A stretch of 64,000 nucleotides of DNA. Source: Trachythela sp. YZ-2020 (Eukaryota > Cnidaria > Anthozoa > Malacalcyonacea > Clavulariidae). The notes under the pieces are model-generated. The model was given only the letters and a program-made list of their open reading frames with translations, made no database searches and was not told the DNA's origin. Positions 14,101 to 29,100 of this stretch are shown here, piece by piece (positions within the stretch are counted from its first letter, which is position 1; each line of letters opens with the position of its first letter). A program made the position numbers and the translations under genes. The stretch is from the NCBI GenBank assembly GCA_016169945.1, contig JADLSH010000199.1, positions 3,248,501 through 3,312,500 of the forward strand, written 5' to 3'.

Positions 14101-17100
14101 ATGCTATCTCGACGAAAGAAATTATCTGTTGCAGATTGATTCCTTTCCGAGTCAGCTTCTCCACCGTTCTCCTCTTTGCCAGTTGCTGGAAAATGTTAGA
14201 TAGATTATTTAAATTTGACTAAACTAAACTAAACTAAACTAAACTAAAGTCTAAACTAAAGTCTAAACTAAACTAAACTAAACTAAACTAAACTAAACTA
14301 AACTAAACTAAACTAAACTAAACTAAACTAAACTAAACTAAATATGTTCAAAAACTTTCTTATTTCAACAAGATTTAAAAGCAATTATTCCAAAAGCCAG
14401 TGGCTTATCGGGAAAAAATGTTTATTACAGAAACGAACCGGCTACGAAAAGGCAACATTCACAGACTATGAAAGTAAAGCTTTGACCTAGATGGTCAGAT
14501 GTTATTTTAGTAAGGAACTTAAGTTAGGGTATGTTAAGTTAGCAAGGGTGTTAATGCGTAAGCCCAGATATTCATCAAGATTGAAATAGATTCGTCTTAG
14601 TTTAAAACTAATTCGAGCAACAAAATCTGAATTCAACCAATATTAATTGAAAATGTTCACACACATGCATGTATATAAGTTACAGCAACTGAGACAACAA
14701 TCGTAAACATGTTTACTTAACATGCATTGAGATCAGATTTTGTTGCTCGTATTACTTCACCCTTGACGCTTGAACGGAAATGGTGATATCTTACCATTAT
14801 CATCATGATTGGTCTCATTATCTACCGCCAAATCACCTCCTCTATCATCTTGAATCCCTTCAACCCCACCGTGACCATCGACGTCGTCAGAGCGAGAAAC
14901 CGGTTGTATGTTTTGGCTTGCCATTGCGGTCGAGGGGAAACCATACGAGGTAGAAGCAGAAACATTATTCGCTTCAGTTTCAGAAGCATTGCTGCTACTT
15001 CCAGTACTATTCTCTTCACCTGAAATTTTGGGACAACCTTTAGAAAATGTATTTATTGATGTTTCCTTTTACGACCTTCGCATCAACCTTAGAAAATGTA
15101 TCTTTTAATGTTTCCGCTTTCCCATATTTGCCTCCAAACCCTGGTTTCCATTTAGTCATAACTGTCGTGAACATATCAAGGTGACCGAAGTAATATAATG
15201 TCGATATATCTCTACGGTCAGTACAGACTGATTTGTATACCGGGTGGCGCAAAAAGAAGTACGACTGTTTGATTTAGTGTTTCGTAAGAACTATTACACT
15301 CAAACAAGTTTCTTTGCATTCAGCGATGTCTAACTTAAATTTTGATATATACCATGTGCATTTTCATGCAATATTGACTGAGATAGCTGCGTTTAAACTT
15401 GAGTAAATATTTTTGGAACTGTCGAGAATTAGCTAAAAACGGCCTATTAAACTAATTTGATAACCGTTACCATTTTATCGTAAGTATTATTTCAATGAAG
15501 TGAAGTTGAAGTTAGAAATATTTCTTGAATAGATATGCTTTTTTTTAACATTTTGGTCTTTTTCAACTTCACTTCACTTCAACGAATAATATACGTGCAA
15601 AATGCTGATGATATTATCAAATATATCTAATATTTTTTTTCAATTCTTCGACACTCAATGAAGTGAAGTTGAAGTTAGAAATATTTCTTGAATAGATATG
15701 CTCTTTTATTCTAACATTTGGTCTTCGAACTTCAACTTCACTTCATTGCAACGAATACGTACGTAAAATGCTAATGATTATCAAATTATCTAATAGGCCA
15801 TTTTTCGCTAATTCTCGACACTTCCAAAAATGTTTATTCAAGTTTAAACGCAGCTATCTCAGTCAATATTGCATGAAAATGCACATGGCATATATAAGAA
15901 AACAGCATTGGTACAAGTCTGCTGCAGGTTTGTTACAACTTGCGCGTTTTTACGTGTGTATTTCGCATCGTCAAACATGACTTGGTCACGACAGTTACAA
16001 CCAAATGGAAACCAGGCTCACCATCACCATCACCATCACCATCACCATCACCATCACCATCACCATCAACTGCAACTGACTACTTTAGGTCGAAGGTAGG
16101 GCATCTATTTAAGGTTGAGTAACTTTCCTGTTCTCATATAAGTAGGGTTTGGTTAGTTTTCCGCCCTCACCAAACACTAACAATTAGGCCATAGTTATCG
16201 AGCACATGAGCCTCTGGCTCGGGTCAATTGTGCAACCACAACTTGTGTTATCGACATTAAATAGATATTATTAGTCTATCACCATCACCATCACCATCAC
16301 CATCACCATCACCATCACCATCACCGTCACCATTACCATTACCGTCACCGTCACATATACCGTTACCGTTACCGTCACCGTCACCGTCACCATCACCATC
16401 ACCGTCACCATTACCATCACCGTTACCATTACCATTACCGTCACCGTCACATATACCGTTACCGTCACCGTCACCATTACTCTACCTTTTGAAGATGTAC
16501 TTGTTAAATTTTCTTGTTTTCCATCTTCTGCATTCACGCTAGGTGTGAATTCATGAGCACTTGGATCAAGTGGCTGAGAACGAAGACAAAAGTCCATCAC
16601 AGTCTTCAAAGTGGAGCCGTGCAGACCGTTATTGCCTTCGCAGCGCCCGAGATAATCTTTCCACAAATCTCTGCATGCACCCACACTGCATAGCGACATT
16701 GGATCTCCAACGACGGCGAGCAAGGACTGGGCACGAGTCACGGCGGTATTCAAGAAACGTGGGTCGGAAAGAAATCCAAAATCAAGTTCAGAAAGATCGG
16801 AGTTTCGACCTTCGATTACCGAACAAGTCCACATCGTTCTGACCGTACTAATGAACAACGCCTTGAATTCCTTACCTAAATGTTAAGACAACAAATTATT
16901 GGAGCAACTGAAATACATTAGGGACTAAGTACAAAAGTTTTAAAAAGTTACCTTGGACGTTTTCGACAGTTTCGACATCAACATAACCAAGACCTTTCTT
17001 CCGTAAGCCATCTCTAATTCGTTTTACCTAATGAACAAGAAAACACATTTTCTTCGAACGAACTTACATACATAAGCTAACATTGGTACGGCGTTTGGTG

Positions 17101-20100
17101 GACTCCAGTTCTGAAAACCGCAACCATAACATTTTGCCGTTGTCGATTGAGTTATAGATACACAATACAATGTGGTGAGAACAAAAAAGTGGCTCACGAG
17201 CCGCCGGGGCGAGTCAATACAATTGCAACGATTGGTGGAATGTGAATTTAAGTAAGCGTCACGGAGCAGCAGATGGTGGACAACTTCAGAACTTCAATTA
17301 TATATATTTCCCACAAAATATAAAACACATACATATCATTTGAAAAGAATTAACATCATATTCTCACTCTGATAACTGCCAGTGGACCACCATCTGCTAC
17401 ACGATAGTGCTTAGTGAAACCCTGAAATGTTGAAGGTTTCCGGAACAGGGCCGCAGGTTCGATTATATACTGCCAGAGGGCCTACAGTTGCTTTTTCGCA
17501 ACTGCTCCTTAAAGTATGTATGTAATTGTCGCTCAAAAATCTAGAATATTACCAATGCCCAAAAATCTAGAATATTACCCTTAGTGAAATCCGCCTAATG
17601 GAGAGTGGCTAAATAAGACAATCTGATAGGATTGCTTTATAGCAATACCTGATCGCGGTATGGCGTGAGAACTCCAATATTCTTCGCCCAGTCTTTTGGC
17701 CAGAGATCGATAAGCTCCTCGACTCTTTTCACCACTTCTGCAACTTCAGCGTCATTATAGTACGCCAAACTTCCTTCAATTTGTTTATCCACACCTTGTG
17801 CAGTGTAGAACGAGAGCACTGGTACCAAGTCGTGAGTACTTTGGTCTCCCCTAGCAACCAATTCGCCACCATAAAAACAATCGGATGGAAACTCGAGTAT
17901 CTTCGTATGGCAACGGTAATTTTCAGTAAGTAAGACTACATAGGGTGTTTGAAGAAAAGTGCTGTCGTTGTCTGATGACGAGCTCGGCTTGCTTGGAGTT
18001 TTGTTGCACTCTTCGTAATGTGTGAATAATCTTTCGAGAAGAGATCTTTTTGGACCAATGTCTTCAGCCCACAGGCATTTTGAATAAGCTGGTGGACCCA
18101 TCTAGAAAGTTGAAGCAGCATAAGTTAAACCATGTCAGAAAGTCCAAAAACTTGTAAATAAGCCATAAACCAAGAGTACTGTACGGCAAACCAGCTGCCG
18201 TTTTGGTCACATGATCTGATGACTAGCAGTACAAATGTAGCAAATTATTAATGATTTAGTCCTAGAAATGGTCAAAATTACGTAGTGCGTCCTATGACTG
18301 GATAAACATTTTAACCAAGACTGGAAAAATATATTAATTGAGAGGACTAAATGTCATTTCAAATCTTTGGGCTTCAACTGGATGGCAATAGCGAGATTGA
18401 ATTCAGGACTTGTTCATGGAATATATTCGTTTCACGTTACTTTGTTGCGTGTCTGATGGGAAAATGATTTCCACTTCACAAATGCAACTCAAGCAACTGT
18501 ATTTTTACTATACTGAAACTTTTTGTGTGATAATTCAGTTTCAAAACTGAATTAAAGATGAGGCCGTTTAAGGGCCCTAAAACGTCCTGAAAAAGAACCT
18601 GAAAGAAGACGCCAGCGGTAGCGTTAATAGTGGTGGCAACCGTGAACAGACATGACATTTTTTACCTCTTTTCGCCGTCCTCTTCCCTTAACTTAATTTT
18701 TTCTATTCATAATTATGTCAGATTACCTGCTTATGATCTCCCGCCAAGACAATCTTTGTGTTCCCATCAGCCATTACTAGCGGGGTCAGGCACTCGGGTT
18801 CCAGGGCTTGCGCGGCCTCGTCAACTAATATATGTGTGAAACGCAATCTTCCATCTTCATAAAATTTCCACAACATACGAGCAGTCGCCAACGTTGTAAT
18901 AATGACGTTATGGTCACGAATGTCTTTCCATGTTGGTTCCCGTATTACGTTGGTTTCTTCTGGAAAGAAAACAAAAGTCAGACTTTTGCCCGTATGTACT
19001 GTACGACAAAAACTGACAAGTATTCAGGATCTCTTATTATAGCCCAGCATTGGTCCAGTGTTTCTACAGGAGGAATCTGAAGTACCCAAAGAAAACATAA
19101 GTTTTTTAGTGGAGTCAAAGTGGAAGCACTCTTCTCACATGTGATTGAAGCGATCAGAGGCGATGTTGCAATTAGGCAACTCCATACCGCTGGAAATCGA
19201 ACATAGGCTACAGATGGGAAAGGCACATGAACTAAGACCTCGTTTACACTGGAGAAAAAGATTCCGGATTCTCTAATGTTACGGGATTTGAGTATTCGGA
19301 TACGTAAAACGTTTACACTAAAACAGCTCGGAGGTTTTCGGATACGAGCGTTTACACTGCATTCATAACAAACAAAAACTTTCTATAAATTCGGTTTTCG
19401 GATAAAGCTCAAAACCGAGATGATTTTCTATTGGGTGCGTCACTGCGTGTGTAAACGTTAACATGAAACTTGATGAATCAGGAATCTTTCGCTGTAGTCT
19501 AAACGGGGTCTAAATAATCATTTCTTAAATATGGAAACTTGTAATGGAAGACATGTCAACACACGAACAAATAAACTTCTCAAGGAAAGCTTGCATTTTT
19601 TACCTTCAATATTACAATATCTACGTAGTTTTTCAGGCACAGTCTGAACATTCCGGAAAAGATTAAGAACTCTCAATGGTCGAATACTTAATGATGGTTT
19701 CTTTTGTATCTTTGCATTCAAATGTTCAAGATGAATGTCGGCGGCGCTGTTCGAATGGGTGCAGATGAGAACTTTACTGCGTTCTGATTGGCTAAGAATT
19801 GACACACAAGCGAGGCTGAGTGTGAATGTCTTGCCAGTACCAAATGGTCCAATCACAAGAATTGGCGGAGTAGGATTGGGATCGAGGATCATGGCAATCG
19901 CTTCGTGTTGATTTGTGTTCGGTTTTCTGTCCATAAACCAGTCAGGGATTGATTTCTATGGAATTGAAAAATAGCTGTTGATATAAGCAAAAGAAGAAAA
20001 TATGTTTCGTAAATAAAGACTTTTGAGTAAACTTGAGGGTTTGAGAATGAAACTACCTGAAAAAATATAACAAGTTCTTTAGAAGTTCTTGTCATATTTT

Positions 20101-23100
20101 TCAGCTAGTTTCATCCGACAAATCCCAGGTACATCGTTTATCGCCACCAACACTGGAACCAAGCATTCAAAACTTAACTTAAAGTGAAATAGCAATAAAA
20201 TGTCCCATTTGGAAGAGATTCAATATATTGCAAAACCGATACATATTTTTTCTGTATCGTTCTTGGTATAAAGAATATTCCACTTCATATTATCAAAAAT
20301 AATTGCGCATTCCGTCATCTTGGATATGCATATCATTTTCGGTACGCGTGACGTCACAACAGGGTAAACTATTTTGTATGTATATTGAGCAATCCTCGTG
20401 TCATTATGATGCTAAATTCTATTATATTTCTACTCGTCTATTTTTAATTGAACCACCAGCTATGTAGAAGCTCTAGCTGGCTGTCATCATACGACCCATG
20501 TCTGATCACGGAGTACAGCTAAGGTGGAAGACAAAGTTTTTCTGTCTGGATGTATGAAGTACTCTTTTTCGTAGAGATATATAGATCCATTACATTGGCC
20601 ACTTTGACATGGCTGCGATCGCCACGACCAGGTTTTCAAATGAAGGAGGAGAGTTGGCGAGTGAGAGTTTGCATAAAAGTTTTCTGAACCCTTATTTCTC
20701 GGCAAAACGAAAACAAGAGTTGCACGAGAGTCGCAACTCTCATCAACTCTCATACTCGTTTGACCAGGGCTTAACACATTTTCATATGTCGCGCCGGCGA
20801 AGGTTTTACTCACCTTACACTTATAAGAGACATTCTTTACGTTTGGAAGTAGAACGTCAGTTTTCTGTTTACACATATCAATTGCTTGATGCATTTCACA
20901 CATTGGTAGACGATTATATCTGAACTTGAGATCAATGTGGACGACTTGATCTTTGGCAAAAACATAGTCTTTGCATAATATCTCATTCAGCTTTATGATA
21001 ACCAGTTGAGAAGTCTTCAATTTGATGCTACATTCGTATACTCTCTTACTTTGAGAGTGTGCCACCTTCGGTCGCAAAATTACAGACATAACTGAGCGAT
21101 TTATAAGATGGCCAGCAACTTCGTCCATAACAAGGTAGTCAGATAGATAGATTTCGCCAAACAATTCTCCTGGCGCGGCATAAACTGTCGCATCAGCTCT
21201 TTCGAAGCCGTTTACTACCGTCATTGCACCGTCTTGTATATCATATCTAAACAAACAAAATGAAAGCAAAATAGTTTAATAAGTTGTAGCAGTCCAAACA
21301 CCCAGCAACAACTGGAATATCAGCCCGAAGCAAAGATACAACTAACTATCAAGATAACAGCAGCAGCAACGGCAACGGCAACGGCAACGACAACGACAAC
21401 AACATAAACAACAACAACAACAATAGAAACTACACAAATAACATGATATAAAAGGTTGGTTTCATCCATTTGTACAATCAACGAAACATATTGCATGAGT
21501 TAGTGTGCATAAATATAAAGAAGTAAAAGAATATTTCCCAACCTGGCAACCTCTGTCTGAATGTGTTCTTCTTCAATAAACAAGATATCATGCCAAAGTT
21601 TGCAGTATGTTTCACGCGAGAATTCCAGAAACTCTGCAGGATCGGGCAAAACATTTGGAATACTGTACTGCTCACATAAACCATCCAAATCCAACCCCAT
21701 TAAATCTTTACATAGCACCAATTCCATTTTGTCCACAGACCATTCTACGATGTGACAATATGTTGAACGTGACGAAGGCTGTTCTTTACTGCCACAAATA
21801 TCTTTACTTACAACCGACACGTAGAGTGAGCGAGCGAGTACCGAGGCCTGACCGAAGTCAAACACTAACTTCTGCTCGAAATCACCAAAAACACTCGACG
21901 AGAATTGAATGCAAATTTGCACTGCCGACTCTTTCTTGGCAGAATCTTCAACGAAATCCTCCTCAAGCAAACGGACACTTTGCATGTTTGAAGAACGGTT
22001 TTGTGTTTTACTGCAGCGTAGGAGTTTGAATTTATCCAAATGGGTTTCCAATAGAAAGGCGACTTGGCTTAACATTTGTTGATACTTCCTCTACAAACGT
22101 GAGGACATCATGATTGTGAATAATGTAAAATATAATAATACATGCATGCATGAACGGACAATATTTTACCTGAATTCGAACATCAAATATCCACGTATGA
22201 TCGACTTGTGGACCATCCAGTTTTACCAGTTTTACTCGCCATGGTGAACTACAGTTCACTGTTACACCAGGAAGATCCTCTTTGAGCTGATAGAAAAAAT
22301 AACACTGTTGACAAACGTATAATACTTACGATATGAGTCAGAACCAGAGGGATCGTTTTCTTCAAGTATAGTGAAGTTTGAAAACCTGTAGGCATACTGG
22401 CGGGATTAGCTATTCGTGCTGATATTAGCTGATCTTCGGTTACAATGATGAGTAAATGACTCCCCCCGTATGTGACTCCAGTCGTAAGAGAGGTAAATTG
22501 CTCTGAAATTTTTTCAAAATCCTTACTATGGAAAGAGTATGAATCTAAGTTGGAAATAGTATGAAGTCCAATTTCCATACTCCATACTAATTGTCATTTT
22601 CATACTGGATATATTATGGATTTAACGATGCAAATATGATTTCCACAATAAGGATTTCACTATTTTTTCCAGTGAATTGTCTTCGAGTGTATAGTCTGGT
22701 AATACCTAAGGCAGAGGTGGAAAAAGTATTGGATCCTGGGAATCTAGTTCCCAGAAATATTTTTGGATCTGAACTTTTGCAGTTCTTATATTAGATAATT
22801 ATATAATATAATGATAATTCCATAGTATATCCATAGTGTAAAAATGGTAATTAGTAAGAAATAAGTATAATTTTTAAACTAATTACAATTTTCATACTAT
22901 TTCCATAGTAAGGATTTTGTCATTTTGAAAAAAAATAATTTCTAGTGTAATGGTGACCCAGATATGTGGTGAAGATAAATAATTGAAACACAATTTTACT
23001 AACCACATGTTGTAGACCTTCATGTTTGATTCTACGGCGAACCCTTTCACCAAAACTTTCGGTCAAAAGTTGTTCCTTCTCAAGCTGTATGAGATGTTTC

Positions 23101-26100
23101 GCCTGACGTTGATATAATGCTTTCCAATAAGCACACTCTTCAAGGCCATGCGCAAACGTACATTTATTACCAAAGTAACAGTGACCTTGCTCAAACCTAG
23201 AAGAGAGAATAACATTACACATTATACACATTACAGATATTGAGCATCCTTTATTGGTCTTCAAAGTAAATACTACAAAGAGTACAGAGTAATCTTGAAT
23301 CGACTCGGTTGGTTCTCACAAGCCTGAAAAGCTTAGGTCTAGATTCCGACGTTTTGAGCGTCGAAAAGGCCCTTCGTCAAAGAGATTGGGCTTTGTACAG
23401 TGTTGGTAGCGCAGACAGTGCATTAGCCTTCTCAAACTCATTAATAATTCATGAGCAAAACACAAAGGAAATCACCACCGTATCGTTGTCTTGATACAAC
23501 GGTCACAGAATAGGAAATGACCAGAAGGGCCCCTCAGCCGTGCAACGTGACCCCCTATTTTTATGCAGTTTTCTGGCCAGAATAATGGCGGACCAGCCAG
23601 TTGAGCGTGTTTATTGGCCAGAAAATGCAATTGACTGGCTAGAATAATGGTAATGAACATGCGTAATGCGACATGCGCAGCATCAAAAACTTCAAAGGTT
23701 CCGCCTCAAGTGGCCCTTCTAGTCATTTCCTATTCTATGCCACGGTAATAAACACCCATAAATTAACTCAACTTTCGCGTTGAATTTTAGAAGAATGCTT
23801 CAAGTTTAGTTCAACTAAGCCCGCAGATTTTCTCAGGATATATTCCTGTTTCCTCCTGTAGTACCACTGAACTAAAAATCAAGGCACTCAGAGACTGCAT
23901 ACCTCCGCCAACAAATTTAGCCAAGTATTCATGTATAGGTTATACATGCACTAATTATTACGTATTCAGGTCTTTTTAGCCCGGTAAAGTAAGACAAACT
24001 TTTGTACATTTCTCAACCAATTTTTATCCAAACTCAACCAAACTTTATTCGATTTGTCCAAGGCCTTTGGCCATTAGCTCTACAAATTTTCGCATTAAAA
24101 TGTTTGATTTTTTCTTAGTTATCGTGCTCACAGACAAACAAACAAACACACAAACCCAGGTGAAAATATAACCTCCTGGCCCTTTCTGGGCCTCTGGGGT
24201 AAAAATAAAGCTCGTAAACTTAATCGTGTTCAGAGATACCTTCAATCGAAATTTCAAAATCTTACTGAACAAATCCCAGGACGTTTGGCGAAGCGCGTTG
24301 AGCTTTAACATAAGAAGCGTTAGTCGGACCCACGATCTCATAGGTGAAAGGTAGTCACATTTATCAGGCTCTTATGATGACAAGTCATACAAACACAAAA
24401 GAAAATCAGAGATTTCTAACCTGCGGCACACTTTGTACCGGTCCTTATAAACTCCATCAGGGGGAGGTCGAAATTTCGTAGCAGATCTTGCGTGAAGTTG
24501 CTGAGTTATTCTCATGACGTTGACTCTATGCTGAGCATCTGAATAATGATGTTCAAGTTGTAACATAGACGAGAATCTTATATCACAGAATCTACATCGT
24601 AATCTTTCTTGCTCCATGACAAACGAAATGGTGTCGGTAACTTGACTGCTTGTTTTCGTTGATCCGGACATCGGTTTTCTCTTCCTCTTCTTTTTGCCTA
24701 CGAAGATAACATAATGTAAAACAACGACGACAAAACTGAGGTTTATCGATTGTAGAGATTAATTAAGGTTACATCACATGATGTACGTGCGTTATGGTAG
24801 ATTGGACATTGCGCAACGAATTTTAGGTGTAATTTTACCAAATTTTCAGTGAAAAACTAGATATCGTAATTTGAATCTTCATTAGTAAAGTAAAAATAAC
24901 GTGTGCGGAAATGTTCTCTTCTTTAATGGTTATTTTGATACGGTTCAGTATTACCGCAGAAAGAAACCGGCATATCCCGAGAATATGCAGTCAGGTTTGG
25001 TAGAATAAAACTGAAAGTATTCTTCTCAGATGCGACTGAAAGGAAATTATAATGAAAACTGCATATACCTACCTCTCTTCAACTCTTCCTTCCAAAGAAT
25101 TATTTCCGTTGGAGGTTTCCTTGGTCGCTCTACTTTCGTCCAACCATCATCACTTTCATCAGTTTCTACTGACGTATTAGGTATGCACGACGTCACAATA
25201 CTCTGGCCAGAATCTCCGCCCGTCGGATAAGCATCTATCTCACTATGAAGAGATAACGATGATGTGGAAGGGCCAGCCGAGTCCTGGCTTGATTCGTCGA
25301 ACACATCTTGAGAAAGGAAGGATGAATATTCTGAATCCGACTCAAAGTCGTCAAGCATGTCCCCAGCGGTTGGCATGTCTTCAGAGCTTAGCACGTCGAA
25401 GGTGTTTGAAGAGGACTGGAAAGAACGGAGTGAGCTAAAAGACTCGGTTCTAGAACGAAGGCCGGTGGTACTAGAGTCGTGGCCATTTAAAGTCATACAG
25501 CTTCTGGACTTCTGTAGTGATGAAACGTTGATCTTGTGTTCTTTTCGTGAATGGCTTCCTTTCGCTGGAACAATTGTTGTATATGTCCCTGGTCGTGCTT
25601 GTGGCGTTTTCCCTACAACAGACAAAGAATCCAAGGAATAAAATCTGGTCTTCAAATTCAATGCCAGGTCGCTCTTTATCAGTAAAGACTTATTGATCGA
25701 TAATCTCTATGGCTATGCACTTGCAAAATAAAGTAATGTTTTACGCTTTAGAATTACCTAATCATTTTTATTTTTCGCTTATTCGCGACGAGGGCAACCA
25801 CTGGAAAGTATTTAGTCGTCAGATACAGAATTTAGTCGCATTTGTTTTATTCATTTTCCTGCATTACATTTAAAGAAAAGAAGAATTCGAGACAGGTGAT
25901 ACGAAAATGAAATGTTAAAAATATTCAATCTGGTGAAATTTTCGACAATCTATTGAACTTTATCAAGTGAAATTCCGTTGTGAATATTTAGAAATGAACA
26001 TCTAGAATAAACATTGTTGATAATTTGAAGGCGTTCTTCATTATTTTAGTACAATTTTACATGAGAATACCCACCTTTGGAGCGACATATTTCCCAAATT

Positions 26101-29100
26101 TCCACTTCATCTTGGCCATGTGCAAACCTACATGGAGTTTTGACGCACCTTTCTCCCAGCCTGAAATGTTTGCACTGTACATAACGCCCCAATATTTCTT
26201 GATTCGGGGGCTTTCGTGGGTTAATCCATTTGGTTGTGTTAACTTTTCTATACCATATCACAAGTTCGCTCGTACACGAATTACATCTACGTACCGAAAA
26301 CACACGGAGTGTTACATTTCGGGCAGATACGTCTAAGATGCGAGCCAGTTGAAAGAACGTGGTCAAAATCTGTTGGCATATCATTGAGCGAACCTTGAAC
26401 ATTGTTGGGTAATACTGCATTAGCAAAGGAAGAACTCTTGGATCGCGTTGATTGTGAACTCATACCTAAACAAGAAATGCACAAGGTATAGCACAATGTG
26501 AACGGGGCTAAAGATATTTTCTATTTAATATTAAGTTGCTAAAGAAGAGGTGTTGGTAAAACAGAGGTTAGTGCATGTGCCTTTCACCTCTGCGATCGGG
26601 GCCTGTTTCCTGCAATAGGTCAGAGTTGGGTTTTCTCAACCTTCCTCAAAATAACTGGAAATTGTCCGACATGCAGGCTTTTGCCTGGGTAAGTTTGCCA
26701 GTTGGCCATTGCAGTACTGCTAGTCTGACCATAGTTAATAGAGAGGGCTGGTTTGGAAGCTTCACGAAAGTACAATGAAACTCATTATCTATGTTGGTTT
26801 AGGTTTATGCAAAAATGTAGTTCTTCGTCGTCACGTGTGTATTGTATTTTCACCTAAACAACCAATAACCATGTCAAAACTGAGCAATTGTTTAAGTTAC
26901 GGATGGGTAAATAAACCAAAACATTGCTATTGGTTGTTTGTGTGAAAATACAATACACACGTGATAATGAAGGACTACATTTTTGCATAAACCTGGACAA
27001 TAACATAGATAATGAGCTATATTGTACTTTAATGAAGCTTCCAAACCAGCCCTCTCTATTAACTATGGTCTGACTGAGTGCTGACTGTTGCTACTACTTT
27101 GTCCTTTGCCGGGCTTTGCAATGTTTTATTCAGTATTTCACTTTCAGCCTTCCTCAATGTTAGTAAACCTTCGCACGAGTGGTACCCGCAAACCCGCAGC
27201 TGTTATGCAACTCTGTGATAGACAAATGCGTTGGGCCAAAATTGCAGTTGAATCGTAACATTTGGCTGAGACTGGAAGTATTAAAATATGCAAGTCAAAG
27301 CCAGTTCAATCGTCATTTCTGTTTTCCGATATAGCCACAAAAGAACGGTGGGAATTCTTTTTGCAATTTGAAGCGATTCAACCGTGCAATAATTCGTTGT
27401 TCTTCGAGCAACCTTTTTGCATATTTAAATCGCATTACAGTTCAATCGCCAATCGCACTGATTCAACAGTTGAATTGGCTTTGATGTGCATATTTTAATT
27501 CTTCCCAATCTCAGCTACAGGTTATGATTCAACCGCAATTTTATCCCGACGCAGATTGAACAAGTGAAACAACGAATTCGTCTATATGCTGTTGTCTGAT
27601 TATCATTTCACATCAGTCGCATACGAGTGCTTTCAGTTTGAAATACCTAACACCACGGATACTCCAGTTTCCTCCTGTAGTAATTAACACCGGATCAACA
27701 AGGAATAGTCCTTACTGAAGCTCTAGGGAGAACAGTTTTGACATAACTGAAAGAGCTATCTTGTATAAATAAATGTGGTTAGAAATACCTCTGCCATCAT
27801 CGGAATTCTTTGAAAATTTTCTGACGGATTTCTAGGGCAAAAATGAATTATGCGTATAATTATAAATACACCATTACTGTACATGCTTGAATCGTAATTG
27901 ATTAACTGTGTAACAAATCTGTAACACTGGTTTTATCAACTGTGAAGATTGTACGGGAATTTAATGCCAAGCTAAATTCGTTTCATCAGTATATCGTTCG
28001 ATGCGTGAAGTGGTCGCCACAATAGACATTATTTGAAATATACTTGTTTGAACAGGAAAAAAGTGAAACAAAGATAAAAATGGCTTACATTGGTCTTCTC
28101 TTGTTGTTTCTTGATTTCATCATTTTTTTGTTTCTCGAGTTTTTGCTCATGTTCCTCCCTCTCTCTTCTCTTGCGTGCTTCCACTTCTTCTTGTTTTCTT
28201 AATATTTCTTCTTTTTTCTCCCGCTCTTTTCTCTTACGTGCTTCCAATTCTTCTTGTTTTTTTAATATTTCCTCTTGTTCTTTCCCTGCTTTCTCAATTT
28301 CTCTTTCAATCTCCTGAAATTCACAACAAAAGACACACAAATTGGATACATGTATAGCTGGTAATGGTCAGTAGCGTAGCCAGCCCGCCGATTTAGTCCC
28401 GCTATGCACATTTGTTCGTGTTCATTGACGGTGAAAACAATAAATTTCTAAAGAAATTAATAATGATAATGATTTGAAATTTGCATAGCGGGACCAAATC
28501 GGCGGGCTGGCTACGCCACTGGTAATGGTACAGTTATCTTGACAGGGGTCAGCCTTAAAAGGCTGGTTCACACGATGCGATTTGTCGGATCCAATTCTCC
28601 TCTTGACGTATGTGATTTACTGGATTTGCTGACCAGAGTAAGGCTATTGGCTCATACCTGGCGAAAAGTATAGTTGTTGCTGTATTGTGTGAATTCACAT
28701 ACGTCAGGAGGAGAATCGGATCGTGTTAAAGTACGTTCACACGTTGCGATTTGTCGGGCCGATTTCAGATGCACGTTAATGATATTTGAAAAATACGTGG
28801 CAAACGTCATCTGGTGACATCATCAACTGAAAATATTCGTCATTAACATTCAGCAAAACCTAAAATCGGCCCGACAAATCGCTGTGTGTGAACGTACCTT
28901 TAACAGGCCTTAAAAATTTTAGAACTGCCCATTTCAACAAGAACAACATGAAGGAGTGGCGAGGCTGAGGCCAATTGGAAGTCCAGGATGGCCATTTCCG
29001 GCGTTTTTAAAGTGAAATTTGTTGTTGTTCTTGCTTTAAGTATCTGTATCATGAATGCCCCATAACTATATAATATTCATAATTATAGTACCTTAAATCT

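Noticed and set aside
15869..16099. Poly-histidine open frame on the plus strand
   Set aside because: It is a CACCAT microsatellite read in one frame, with no splice or start context.
24253..24327. Apparent exon ([18 protein letters not shown]) between HELZ2-like exons 14 and 15
   Set aside because: It fits in phase, but exons 14 and 15 join directly to rebuild the CCCH finger seen in HELZ, and inserting it would destroy the finger.
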